DNA from: a virus
Length of the DNA: 46,650 bases
Strand: one strand, 5' to 3'
IMG/VR virus record: IMGVR_UViG_3300042402_004657
Span: 1 to 46,650 of that record
Every line of letters starts with the position of its first letter. Within the stretch, counting starts at the first letter, position 1. The position numbers and the translations under genes were made by a program. The notes under the pieces are model-generated. The model had not been told where the DNA came from and did no database searches. It was given only the letters and a program-made list of their open reading frames with translations. Below are positions 15,740 to 24,067 of this stretch, in pieces.

Positions 15740-17197
15740 ATGAATAGCCAGAATATATTAAAGTTTTATGGTACAAGATTGGATGCCAAACTAGATTCGT
15801 CAGAATTTTATGATTATGAAATCACAAAAGTCGATAATGACTATAATACTGACGTTTTAGACTTATTTACACCAATTGTGTATGAAAGTTTAAAAATTAA
15901 TCAAAGTTTGACAAACCTACAGTGTGTAAAAAACTTAATTAACCTATCTGAAGACAATATTTCAGACTTGGTTAGTGGGTATACCTATTCTGGATTACAG
16001 ATGACACTTAACTATAATGATTTTACTAATCACATTGGATTAAACTATAAAAACACATTATTAGACTCGAATAGATATAAATTCACGTTAATTAGTGGTA
16101 GAACACATTATTTTAAAATAAATTCATATAATTTAGCCCTTTCGGATTCTAATGCTTTAACTGGTTATACTAAATCTCAATTAATATCTGGATTTACATC
16201 AGACGTATATAAATCAAGAAAAAACATTATTAATTCAAATGCCTGTTCACCTTTGGCACCAATTCAGGTTGTTAAGCCGTGGGCATATGATTTTAGTCAG
16301 GGTCAAGGAACAGATAGCTGTACACCAACATTAGCAAGAAGAACCGAAAAAGGTTGGACATTGGATTTTATTTTCAATCGAAATAGTTTAAGTTGGGCTT
16401 CTGGTGGAATATTTTATTACTGGGGTGTTAGGGGATCAAATAATGTTGATGATTATGCGGATAATAATTTATCTTTTGGTTTTACCTCTGATGGAAGGAT
16501 AAAATGGTCAGCGTATCGTTATTCTGGTGCATGTGTTAATGGTGCATATTCTGAATCATATTATCTATCTAGTGGACAAACACCTACATTATGTACAACA
16601 AACCCAATAAAAGATTTTAAAATAACAATTACATTTGACAGATATAAACATTATGATGGTTGTGATATAGAGAATGATGGCGGTTGGAATGATATGATTG
16701 GTTTTAGAACCGTGCCATATCAAAATACTGAAGTTACTGCAGTGACTTCAACACAATTATCTGTTTGGGACCCCGCCGAATCTTTAAGCCAAAAATGGGC
16801 AGATGAAAGACAAAGGAGGTTAGGAACACTTAAAATATACCTAAACGGTAGACCAATTTATAAGTTAGAGAATTGGGAAGAGGTAATTCCATCAAAAAGA
16901 GGTGAACAGCCGTTTATACAATCTTGGGGTGCGGGAACTGGGTTGATGAACAACATACATAGCGGTATTTGTTGTTTTAAAATGAAAAAAATAAAATATT
17001 ATGAGGAACCATTAGATTTTGTTCATGTTAGACATGATTTTTTAAATATTTTAGATGATTATGATTTTGAGATATGTGGTGTTGGTTGTATTGATAATTT
17101 AAGTAGCTTACCTACCGCAACTCCAACTCCAACAAGAACTAGTACACCAACGCCAACGCCAACGCCAACACCTACACCAACACCTACACCACAATAA
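15740..17197 (+). CDS. Structural protein with lectin-like (LamG/concanavalin-like) domain and Thr-Pro tail
   Basis: 485 residues from the ATG at 15740; an ATG at 15719 would add 7 residues but lies upstream of the promoter-like motif. Residues about 190-440 contain W-T-L-D-F-I-F-N, N-L-S-F-G-F-T-S-D-G-R-I-K-W and L-K-I-Y-L-N-G-R-P, the strands and hairpins of a laminin-G/concanavalin-like jelly roll used to bind glycans. The last ~25 residues are a (Thr-Pro)n run, a linker or glycosylation-type tail common in environmental phage fibre proteins. A tail fibre or decoration protein is likely. The BppU-like gene follows 23 bases later. Confidence 0.6.
   Translation: MNSQNILKFYGTRLDAKLDSSEFYDYEITKVDNDYNTDVLDLFTPIVYESLKINQSLTNLQCVKNLINLSEDNISDLVSGYTYSGLQMTLNYNDFTNHIGLNYKNTLLDSNRYKFTLISGRTHYFKINSYNLALSDSNALTGYTKSQLISGFTSDVYKSRKNIINSNACSPLAPIQVVKPWAYDFSQGQGTDSCTPTLARRTEKGWTLDFIFNRNSLSWASGGIFYYWGVRGSNNVDDYADNNLSFGFTSDGRIKWSAYRYSGACVNGAYSESYYLSSGQTPTLCTTNPIKDFKITITFDRYKHYDGCDIENDGGWNDMIGFRTVPYQNTEVTAVTSTQLSVWDPAESLSQKWADERQRRLGTLKIYLNGRPIYKLENWEEVIPSKRGEQPFIQSWGAGTGLMNNIHSGICCFKMKKIKYYEEPLDFVHVRHDFLNILDDYDFEICGVGCIDNLSSLPTATPTPTRTSTPTPTPTPTPTPTPTPQ
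17116..17193 (+). repeat. Microsatellite encoding Thr-Pro repeats
   Basis: Tandem ACN-CCN hexamers (variants of ccaacg, ccaaca, cctaca) at the 3' end of the lectin-like gene. They encode about 12 Thr-Pro pairs. The unit number is likely to vary by slippage without loss of frame. Confidence 0.85.
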
Positions 17198-17207
17198 AAT
17201 AAACAAA

Positions 17208-17216
17208 CTATTTATA
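17208..17216 (+). promoter_or_regulatory. Late-promoter-like motif CTATTTATA
   Basis: CTATTTATA 4 bases before the ATG at 17221, directly after the stop of the lectin-like gene. Confidence 0.5.
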
Positions 17217-17220
17217 ACAT

Positions 17221-17589
17221 ATGGAATTTTTTATAAGACAGGGCGCAACTGACCCAATATTAAAAATGAGATTGATTGATGACGGAAAAAATGATAAGTC
17301 GTCGTTCAATGATCTATTGGAGAATTCAGATATAACATTTGAAATGGTTGATCATAAAACTGGTGAACCAGAGATTTTAAATGGTACTTGTCTAATTACA
17401 ACCAGAAATAAGAAATACAATCAAACAACTGACGAATATTATATCACATATAGGTTTAAAAATGGACAGACAAACAAACCGGGCAAATATGAAGCTAAGA
17501 TAACAGTACAGTTTTTAGATGTATATTCTGCTTCAACAAACAAGCTGATATTACCTATCAGAGAAAAACTATTCATCAATATTATATAG
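17221..17589 (+). CDS. BppU N-terminal-domain-like tail/baseplate protein
   Basis: 122 residues. The pattern F-F-I-R-Q-G-A-T-D-P-I-L-K-M-R-L-I-D at the start, I-T-F-E-M-V-D-H in the middle, then T-N-K-P-G-K-Y-E-A-K-I-T-V-Q-F and a final strand is that of the small Ig-like domain at the N-terminus of BppU-type baseplate proteins, which attaches receptor-binding proteins to the tail. Here the domain stands alone. It follows the lectin-like gene and has its own late-type motif, consistent with an adaptor for a fibre. The family match is by pattern. Confidence 0.6.
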   Translation: MEFFIRQGATDPILKMRLIDDGKNDKSSFNDLLENSDITFEMVDHKTGEPEILNGTCLITTRNKKYNQTTDEYYITYRFKNGQTNKPGKYEAKITVQFLDVYSASTNKLILPIREKLFINII

Positions 17590-17641
17590 TTTTTTGTTTT
17601 TTTCATAAATTTTGTGTATTTTTATGGTTAATTAAGGCTAA

Positions 17642-17658
17642 TTACGGATTTTCCGTAA
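17642..17658 (+). promoter_or_regulatory. Inverted repeat upstream of the DNA polymerase gene
   Basis: TTACGGA, three T, TCCGTAA: a perfect 7-base stem 30 bases before the polymerase start. It is flanked by a direct repeat GCTAAT (17637-17642 and 17659-17664), with no T-run afterwards, so it fits an operator or RNA regulatory hairpin better than a terminator. Confidence 0.4.
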
Positions 17659-17687
17659 GCTAATGTGTCATCCATAAATTACAAATC

Positions 17688-20594
17688 ATGCAAGAGATTA
17701 TTTCTCAAGAAGTTATCGAAACTTTCTTGAACGGGTCCGATCCCGAAAGGTTTATTGTCGGTATTGAATATGACTACCGAAAAAACAAAATTTACAAAAT
17801 TATACAACATCCAGAAAGAGGTAAACTAGTTCTTGAAGATACGTTTACACCATTTCTTTGGGCCGGTGACTTATCTGGGTTTAACTTCTATAATGGAAGT
17901 AAGGAATTACAGAAAAAGAAGATGGGTCAATATGGTATTTTAAGTACTAAACTTGAGACCATGGGTAATGACAGGTTAGACGCTGGTTTAAAATATCTGG
18001 TTAAGAGTACAAATGGATACCAGGATTTAATCGCTTTTTTTAAAGATGGTGGTATAGATCCGTGGGGCGAAGATTTTAAATCACAATTTCAGATTTTATC
18101 ACCGGCAGAACAATATCTAATACAAAAGAAAAAAAGATTATTTAAGGGTATTGAAGATTACTCTGAAGTACATAGACTTGTATTTGACATTGAGACAACT
18201 GGTTTAGATCCTGAAACTACCAACATCATTTTGATAGGGGTTAAGGATAATAGAGGATATAGTAAACTATTGGATGCGTATGGTGAGGATGGTGAGAAAA
18301 GATGTATTGAAGAATTTTTTAAAATTATTAAAGAGTTAAAGCCAACAATCATTGGTGGTTATAACTCAGCGGCGTTTGACTTACCATATATTTTTAAAAG
18401 AGCAAAAATATTAGGTTTAGATATTTCATCATTAACTAAAATATTAAATAACAACCCCATTAGAATAAAAGAAGGTAAATTAAAACTAGCTAACGAGGTT
18501 GAACCATATCAACAATATGTTTTATGGGGATTTAATATTGTTGATATTGCACATGGTGTTAGAAGGGCACAAGCGATTAACTCTGAAATTAAATCTTGGG
18601 GATTGAAATATATCACCCAATATTTGGAGAAAGAAAAAGAAAATCGTGTGTATGTTGATGGCGCATTTATTTCTAAAATTTATTTAGAGAATGATAGCTA
18701 TTATATTAATCCAAAAACAGGAAAGTATAAAAAAATAGGTGAACCTGGTACCGATGGATTATTAGAAAAATATCCAGGTAAGTTTGAAATATGGCCAGGC
18801 CAAAGAATTGTTGAACAATATCTTGATGATGACTTGTATGAAACAATGGTTGTTGATGATTCATTTTCTCAATCAACATTCTTACTATCTAAAGTAATCC
18901 CAACAACATATGAAAGAATAGCAACAATGGGTACAGCAACTCTTTGGAAGATATTAATGCTTGCTTGGTCTTATGATAATAATTTAGCGATACCACTTAA
19001 AGATGAGAAGAGATCAATTACTGGTGGGCTTTCTAGATTATTAAACGTTGGTTATTCAAAAAACATTGTGAAGTTTGACTATGCGTCACTTTATCCATCA
19101 ATACAACTTGTGTATGATGTATTCCCAGAATGTGATGTTATGGGTGTTCAAAAATCTATGTTAAAATATTTCCGTAACATTCGCATCAAATACAAACGTT
19201 TAGCTGCGGACTTAAAAAGTACTAATCCTGTTGAATCGGAAATGTATGACCGTAAACAACTACCAATTAAGATTTTTATCAATGCATATTTTGGTTCATT
19301 ATCAGCACCACAAGTATTTCCGTGGGGTGATATGAATATGGGTGAAACGATTACTTGTACTGGACGTCAATGTTTAAGAATGATGATTATGTTCTTTCAA
19401 AGCAAAGGATATAAACCACTTGTAATGGATACAGATGGTGTTAACTTTGAAACACCAGAAGATATTAATGATCACAAATATATTGGTAAAGGTAATAATG
19501 AATTAGTTGATCTTGATAAAGAGTATATTGGTGTTGAGGCTGATACAGCTGAGTTCAATGATTTATTTATGAGAAACGAAATGGGGTTAGATATTGACTA
19601 CATGGCTCCAGCGTGTATTAATGTTTCAAGAAAAAATTATATTATCAAGTTAATTAAAAAGGGTAAAGAAAAAATTAAATTAACAGGTAATACTATTAAA
19701 TCTAAAAGGCTACAACAATTCGTTGTTGAATTTTTAGATGAAGGTTTAGTACATTTACTTAATGGTGATGGTCAAGCTTTTTTAAATTTATATTATTCAA
19801 CAATAAGAAAAATTTACAATAAAGAAATTCCATTAGCAAAGATTGCTAGTAAAGCTCGTGTTAAACAAAGTATTAGTGATTATAAAAAACATTGTAAAAA
19901 AGTAACTAAGTCTGGGTCAACAATGTCTCGTCAGGCTCATATGGAATTAGTTCTAGCAGGTAATTATCCAGCAACATTAGGTGAAACAATTTATTACATT
20001 AATAATGGTTCGAAGAAAGGTGACGGTGATGTTAAAAAAATAACAAAACCAACAAAGAAAGAGAAGGAAGATTATATGCTTAAGTATGGTGGTGAAATTC
20101 CAAAAGACTATATTCAAGTGAACTGTTATATGATACCTGAAAAAGAATTATCAAATAATCCTAATATGACTGGTGAATATAATGTCGCTAGAAATATTAC
20201 TACATTTAATAAAAGAATCGAACCTCTTTTAGTTGTGTTTAAACCTGAAATAAGAGAAAATATACTAATTGAAGATCCAGCTGACGAACAACAATTCACT
20301 AAAAAACAATCTGAACTAGTTTCAGGATATCCCTTAAAAGAAGGTGGTCAAGATAGTTTGGATGAGGTGATGACATTATCTGATGGTGAAGTTTTATTCT
20401 GGAATAGAGTGAATAAAGATCCTTTCTTTATGTATGTGGAAGATAGTTTAAATCATGTAGATCAGAAATGGGTTGAATACAACAGGAAGGTTGTTTCATT
20501 TCAAGCTGAAAGTGTTAAAGATATTCAAGATGATGAAATTATTGAGAATAATGCACATGATTATGCATACCACGCATCAATACCAATAGATTAA
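17688..20594 (+). CDS. 43: Family B DNA polymerase with 3'-5' exonuclease (gp43-like)
   Basis: 968 residues (T4 gp43 is 898). Exo I is F-D-I-E-T-T-G-L-D (about 165-173) and Exo II includes G-G-Y-N-S-A-A-F-D-L-P-Y. Polymerase motif A is D-Y-A-S-L-Y-P-S (about 463-470), motif B is K-x3-N-A-Y-F-G-S, and motif C is M-D-T-D-G-V (about 578-583). All catalytic acids are present, so both activities should be intact. It replicates the phage genome with clamp, helicase and SSB. No late-type motif lies upstream; an inverted repeat does. The stop overlaps the stop of the convergent gene by 4 bases. Confidence 0.95.
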   Translation: MQEIISQEVIETFLNGSDPERFIVGIEYDYRKNKIYKIIQHPERGKLVLEDTFTPFLWAGDLSGFNFYNGSKELQKKKMGQYGILSTKLETMGNDRLDAGLKYLVKSTNGYQDLIAFFKDGGIDPWGEDFKSQFQILSPAEQYLIQKKKRLFKGIEDYSEVHRLVFDIETTGLDPETTNIILIGVKDNRGYSKLLDAYGEDGEKRCIEEFFKIIKELKPTIIGGYNSAAFDLPYIFKRAKILGLDISSLTKILNNNPIRIKEGKLKLANEVEPYQQYVLWGFNIVDIAHGVRRAQAINSEIKSWGLKYITQYLEKEKENRVYVDGAFISKIYLENDSYYINPKTGKYKKIGEPGTDGLLEKYPGKFEIWPGQRIVEQYLDDDLYETMVVDDSFSQSTFLLSKVIPTTYERIATMGTATLWKILMLAWSYDNNLAIPLKDEKRSITGGLSRLLNVGYSKNIVKFDYASLYPSIQLVYDVFPECDVMGVQKSMLKYFRNIRIKYKRLAADLKSTNPVESEMYDRKQLPIKIFINAYFGSLSAPQVFPWGDMNMGETITCTGRQCLRMMIMFFQSKGYKPLVMDTDGVNFETPEDINDHKYIGKGNNELVDLDKEYIGVEADTAEFNDLFMRNEMGLDIDYMAPACINVSRKNYIIKLIKKGKEKIKLTGNTIKSKRLQQFVVEFLDEGLVHLLNGDGQAFLNLYYSTIRKIYNKEIPLAKIASKARVKQSISDYKKHCKKVTKSGSTMSRQAHMELVLAGNYPATLGETIYYINNGSKKGDGDVKKITKPTKKEKEDYMLKYGGEIPKDYIQVNCYMIPEKELSNNPNMTGEYNVARNITTFNKRIEPLLVVFKPEIRENILIEDPADEQQFTKKQSELVSGYPLKEGGQDSLDEVMTLSDGEVLFWNRVNKDPFFMYVEDSLNHVDQKWVEYNRKVVSFQAESVKDIQDDEIIENNAHDYAYHASIPID

Positions 20595-21706
20595 ATAACG
20601 TTAAATGGACTTGGCATGGCTCTGTATTTCAGGGCCTTGTTTAAGTTCTCTGCTTCATTACCTTTTCTCTCAAGCATTTTATCAGGACGAAGTCTTTCTA
20701 GTCTTAGCATTAATTCTTCATTAAGCTTCATTCTTTCGTCTTTTGCTTCAGTAAGTAATGATGTGTAATCTAATTTAACATCACTATCTGGTACCTTAAG
20801 ATCACCAGAGAATTTACCATATATTCTACCAAGAGATTCTTTACAGTATGTTGTAAGATACTTTCTAACCCAGTTTTGTGCTGGTCTATTTAATTCATCC
20901 CAAGCTAATTGTTGTGTCATAACATCAGATGGTAGTTTAATAACATCTTTGTTTGCTTCTAAACAAGTGTCTCTATCCATCGTGTCATAATACCAATACC
21001 ATACCTTCATATTGTATTTTGAGGCATTGTTGAAATCAAATCTACCACCAGGAACGTTAGATAAATGAATATTTTTTGTACCATTTGGACCTGCAGTTAT
21101 TCTATACGTTAAATCACCACCAATCATTCTATTTTTGATGTTTCTATCTTGCATTCTAAGTAGCAAGTCAAATGCTGGTAACATGAAATAAGAGCCAGAT
21201 GAACCAACTTGAGCAAAACCGCCCACACCACCAAAACCAACACCACCTAGACCACCAAAACCACCTAGAAATGGATCTACAATAGAGTCAGTTAATTCTG
21301 CTCTTGTAAACCATAGTAATTCGTTTAATTCACGACCCGCAGGTATTTGATAAATTTGTTGATTACGAACTAATTCAAAATAATCTTTCTTAAGCTCCCA
21401 TGGACCGTCAGCTTGTAAACCAACAATTTTAGAATAAGAATATGTGTATTGATTTTCAAAGTTCATATCCCTAGTTGTAAAAGCTCTAGTTAATGACTCG
21501 TTGTCAACATCTAAACCAATTAAAGATGACCATTGTGATTCTATTAGCCAATCGCTAACAAATTGTTCATATTCATTCATTGACAACTCCAAAAAAGAGT
21601 CCATTTGCTCTTCAGTTAGTTCTACACCTCTAACAGGCATACCTAATAAATGTAGAATTTGGCTATAAAGTTTTTCTTTTTCTGGATTGCTAATTACAGT
21701 ACTCAT
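20591..21706 (-). CDS. Probable neck/head-tail connector protein (gp13-like position)
   Basis: 371 residues. The N-terminal ~50 residues (M-P-V-R-G-V-E-L-T-E-E-Q-M-D-S-F-L, then S-M-N-E-Y-E-Q-F-V) form helices like those of head-tail adaptor proteins. A Gly-rich loop of about 25 residues (near 150) interrupts the middle; the C-terminal half is charged and helical (E-E-L-M-L-R-L-E-R-L-R-P-D-K). A TATTTAT motif is 16 bases upstream, supporting late expression. Together with the gp14/gp15-like genes on the other side of the helicase it would complete a neck set, but this assignment rests on position and general pattern. Confidence 0.45.
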   Translation of the reverse strand: MSTVISNPEKEKLYSQILHLLGMPVRGVELTEEQMDSFLELSMNEYEQFVSDWLIESQWSSLIGLDVDNESLTRAFTTRDMNFENQYTYSYSKIVGLQADGPWELKKDYFELVRNQQIYQIPAGRELNELLWFTRAELTDSIVDPFLGGFGGLGGVGFGGVGGFAQVGSSGSYFMLPAFDLLLRMQDRNIKNRMIGGDLTYRITAGPNGTKNIHLSNVPGGRFDFNNASKYNMKVWYWYYDTMDRDTCLEANKDVIKLPSDVMTQQLAWDELNRPAQNWVRKYLTTYCKESLGRIYGKFSGDLKVPDSDVKLDYTSLLTEAKDERMKLNEELMLRLERLRPDKMLERKGNEAENLNKALKYRAMPSPFNVI

Positions 21707-21722
21707 TGAGATTTGCTTTTAT

Positions 21723-21731
21723 TATAAATAC
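21723..21731 (-). promoter_or_regulatory. Late-promoter-like motif GTATTTATA
   Basis: Sense-strand GTATTTATA, 16 bases before the ATG at 21706, in the 41-base gap after the helicase gene on the same strand. Confidence 0.45.
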
Positions 21732-21747
21732 CGGATTTATTATAAAA

Positions 21748-23499
21748 CTATAATAAATTCTTAAGTAACTCGCTAGCAAAAGTGTCGCTATATTCTCCGT
21801 CACCCATAACCTGGTCAATAATCCCCTTTTTCTTTTGTAAAATATTGTATACTTGGATTTCTATAGTATTTTCAAAAACGGGGTAATAAACCAAGACACT
21901 GTTTTTTTGACCATATCTATATGCCCTATCTTCCGCTTGTGAGTGGTCTGCGGGTACAAAAGATAAATCATTCATTATTACCGTTTCAGCGGCTGTTAAA
22001 GTGATACCAACACCTCCGGCCTTAATGTTTGAAATGAATATTTTGATTTTATCATTATTTTGAAATTTGTCAACACTCTCTTGTCTTTTTTCTTTACTCA
22101 TTCTACCATCCAAAATAACAGAATTCTTTTTGTATTTCTCGTGTAACATATCTAAAGATGCTGTAAAGTTTGTAAACACAATAACCTTCTTGTCTTGTTC
22201 AACAAACTTATCAATAAACTCACAAGTATATGGAACTTTTTCAATAGCAATTAATTGTCTAAGTTTCATTAATCTATTTAATGTTACTGAAACACTTTCG
22301 CTCTTTCTATTCTCTTTTGATATTCTAATAAAGTCCTCTAGTTCGTGATCATAAAATCTACTTTGGAGCTCTAGATAAACAGGAGTGATGATTTTTTCTG
22401 GTAAATCCAGAATATCTGTTTTCATTCTTCTTAAAACAAGATTCTTAGTCTTTTCCCTTAATTCATCTAGATTTGACGCCCCACTTGTATTCCAAACTTT
22501 TCTATTACCAACCCTAAATTGATAACCGGCACAATATCTAAACACGTAACTTTGCCAGTTTAATGTCAAAGGAGATTCAACTATTTTAAGTAAATTGTAA
22601 TAGTTGATTGGCCTAGATGTCATTGGGGTTCCTGTTAGTAACCACACTTTAGGTATTTTACTAAGGATGTCATTTAGTAGTTTAGTTCTTTGTGCCGTTG
22701 AGTTTGATATATAATGTGCTTCATCCACAATAGCCAAATCAAAGCCAGCATTTGCAATTAATTGATATGCTTCACTGTCCTCACTTTTATCTGTTGTGTG
22801 GAAGTTTTTTAATATATCATAGTTGATAATATAATAATCGAAAGTAGATCCCCATTTTTTACCTTCAATAAGTAAAATTCTTCTATCTGTATAATTTTTA
22901 ATTTCTCTTTCCCAGTTTATCTTTAACGATGCTGGGCAAACAATTAAAATTTTCTTTGCTCCACTTTCTAATGAACCAATTACAGCCGCAGTTGTTTTAC
23001 CTAACCCCATATCATCAGCAAGTATAAACTTATCATTTGCTAATAATTTTTCAATTGCAATTTTCTGATGTTCCATTGGTGGTCTAACATCATATGGTGA
23101 ATAATCAATCTCTCTATCTAATTTTTTTTCTTCTTGAATGATTGCCATTTTAGGAAGCCAGAAAGAATGCATTTGATCAGACTCTAAAATCTTACCCCAT
23201 ATGTGATATGCTTTTTCTGTTTCACACAATAGCTTCTCAACCCAAATCTCTTCAGGGGATTTTGGTAATAATCTTTCTTCCATTATTTTATCAGCAAAGG
23301 AAGAAAATAATTTAACCTTTTTTCTAGCAACCTTGGGTATTGTCTTTTCATGCTTGATTATATAATCAGCCTGTGTTCTACTTAAAGAAAAGTTCTTACT
23401 CTCTAAAAGTCTCTTTTTGAGTTCTAATAGATGGTTGTTCGAACCAGCATATGAAAATAATATTTCTCTAGCTACTATTTCTGGTATTTTAGTTTCCAT
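21748..23499 (-). CDS. SNF2-family DNA translocase/helicase
   Basis: 583 residues. Walker A is D-D-M-G-L-G-K-T-T (162-170), DEAH box at 259-262, motif III L-T-G-T-P-M (288-293), and the C-terminal helicase half has K-V-I-V-F-T-N-F, A-G-G-V-G-I-T-L and the motif VI stretch Q-A-E-D-R-A-Y-R-Y-G-Q. The D-D-M-G-L-G-K-T and R-A-Y-R-Y-G-Q signatures identify SNF2-type ATPases, which translocate on duplex DNA and can remodel forks. The first ~135 residues are a separate helical domain. It may fill the role that UvsW, a different SF2 branch, has in T4. No late-type motif precedes it. Confidence 0.88.
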   Translation of the reverse strand: METKIPEIVAREILFSYAGSNNHLLELKKRLLESKNFSLSRTQADYIIKHEKTIPKVARKKVKLFSSFADKIMEERLLPKSPEEIWVEKLLCETEKAYHIWGKILESDQMHSFWLPKMAIIQEEKKLDREIDYSPYDVRPPMEHQKIAIEKLLANDKFILADDMGLGKTTAAVIGSLESGAKKILIVCPASLKINWEREIKNYTDRRILLIEGKKWGSTFDYYIINYDILKNFHTTDKSEDSEAYQLIANAGFDLAIVDEAHYISNSTAQRTKLLNDILSKIPKVWLLTGTPMTSRPINYYNLLKIVESPLTLNWQSYVFRYCAGYQFRVGNRKVWNTSGASNLDELREKTKNLVLRRMKTDILDLPEKIITPVYLELQSRFYDHELEDFIRISKENRKSESVSVTLNRLMKLRQLIAIEKVPYTCEFIDKFVEQDKKVIVFTNFTASLDMLHEKYKKNSVILDGRMSKEKRQESVDKFQNNDKIKIFISNIKAGGVGITLTAAETVIMNDLSFVPADHSQAEDRAYRYGQKNSVLVYYPVFENTIEIQVYNILQKKKGIIDQVMGDGEYSDTFASELLKNLL

Positions 23500-23538
23500 A
23501 CAATAATAAAATATAAGTAATTACAAACACTTTCTAAA

Positions 23539-23547
23539 CTATTTATA
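23539..23547 (+). promoter_or_regulatory. Late-promoter-like motif CTATTTATA
   Basis: CTATTTATA 6 bases before the ATG at 23554. It would start the tail-module transcript, divergent from the helicase gene. Confidence 0.5.
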
Positions 23548-23553
23548 GATATT

Positions 23554-24066
23554 ATGGACAACAAATTACCGATAACTAGAATGAGCAAATTCTTTTCTGA
23601 AGAGGATTTTAGCCTACAGGTTCAAATAGGCCAAGAGTATTTGCATGGAGATTTAAACATGAAATTGGTACTTTATAGGGTTGATAGACAAAAAACCGAT
23701 AAAGACGATGTATATGGGGAAGTTGGTAAGGATGAAATAAAATATTTCCCACCAATAGAGTTTAATGCTTTAGTTAAGGTTGAAGAACCTAAAAATGCAT
23801 CATATAAAGGTGGTATGCTTCGTTATCTAGAACCGGGTAATTTACTATTATCAGTTTATATTAAACATTTAGAAGAATTGGGAGTCGATATAAAGTATGG
23901 GGATTACATTGGTTATCCAGAATCTGAAGAAAAAGTTAGATTCTATACTGTAACAAACGACGGTAGAGTAACATCAGACAATAAACATCATCTATTTGGT
24001 TTTAAACCATATTATAGAACGATTACTTGTGCAATAGCTCAAGAACAAGAATTTAGAGGAGTATAA
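23554..24066 (+). CDS. Probable neck protein (gp14-like position)
   Basis: 170 residues, beta-rich. Notable segments are Y-G-D-Y-I-G-Y-P-E and a C-terminal G-F-K-P-Y-Y-R-T-I-T-C-A, which recall the C-terminus of T4-type neck proteins. No catalytic residues or membrane segment are seen. It is separated by one base from the tail-terminator-like gene and starts the plus-strand tail module. In T4, genes 13-14-15 precede the sheath and tube genes, and this gene occupies the gp14 place. Homology is not proven. Confidence 0.45.
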   Translation: MDNKLPITRMSKFFSEEDFSLQVQIGQEYLHGDLNMKLVLYRVDRQKTDKDDVYGEVGKDEIKYFPPIEFNALVKVEEPKNASYKGGMLRYLEPGNLLLSVYIKHLEELGVDIKYGDYIGYPESEEKVRFYTVTNDGRVTSDNKHHLFGFKPYYRTITCAIAQEQEFRGV

Positions 24067-24067
24067 A

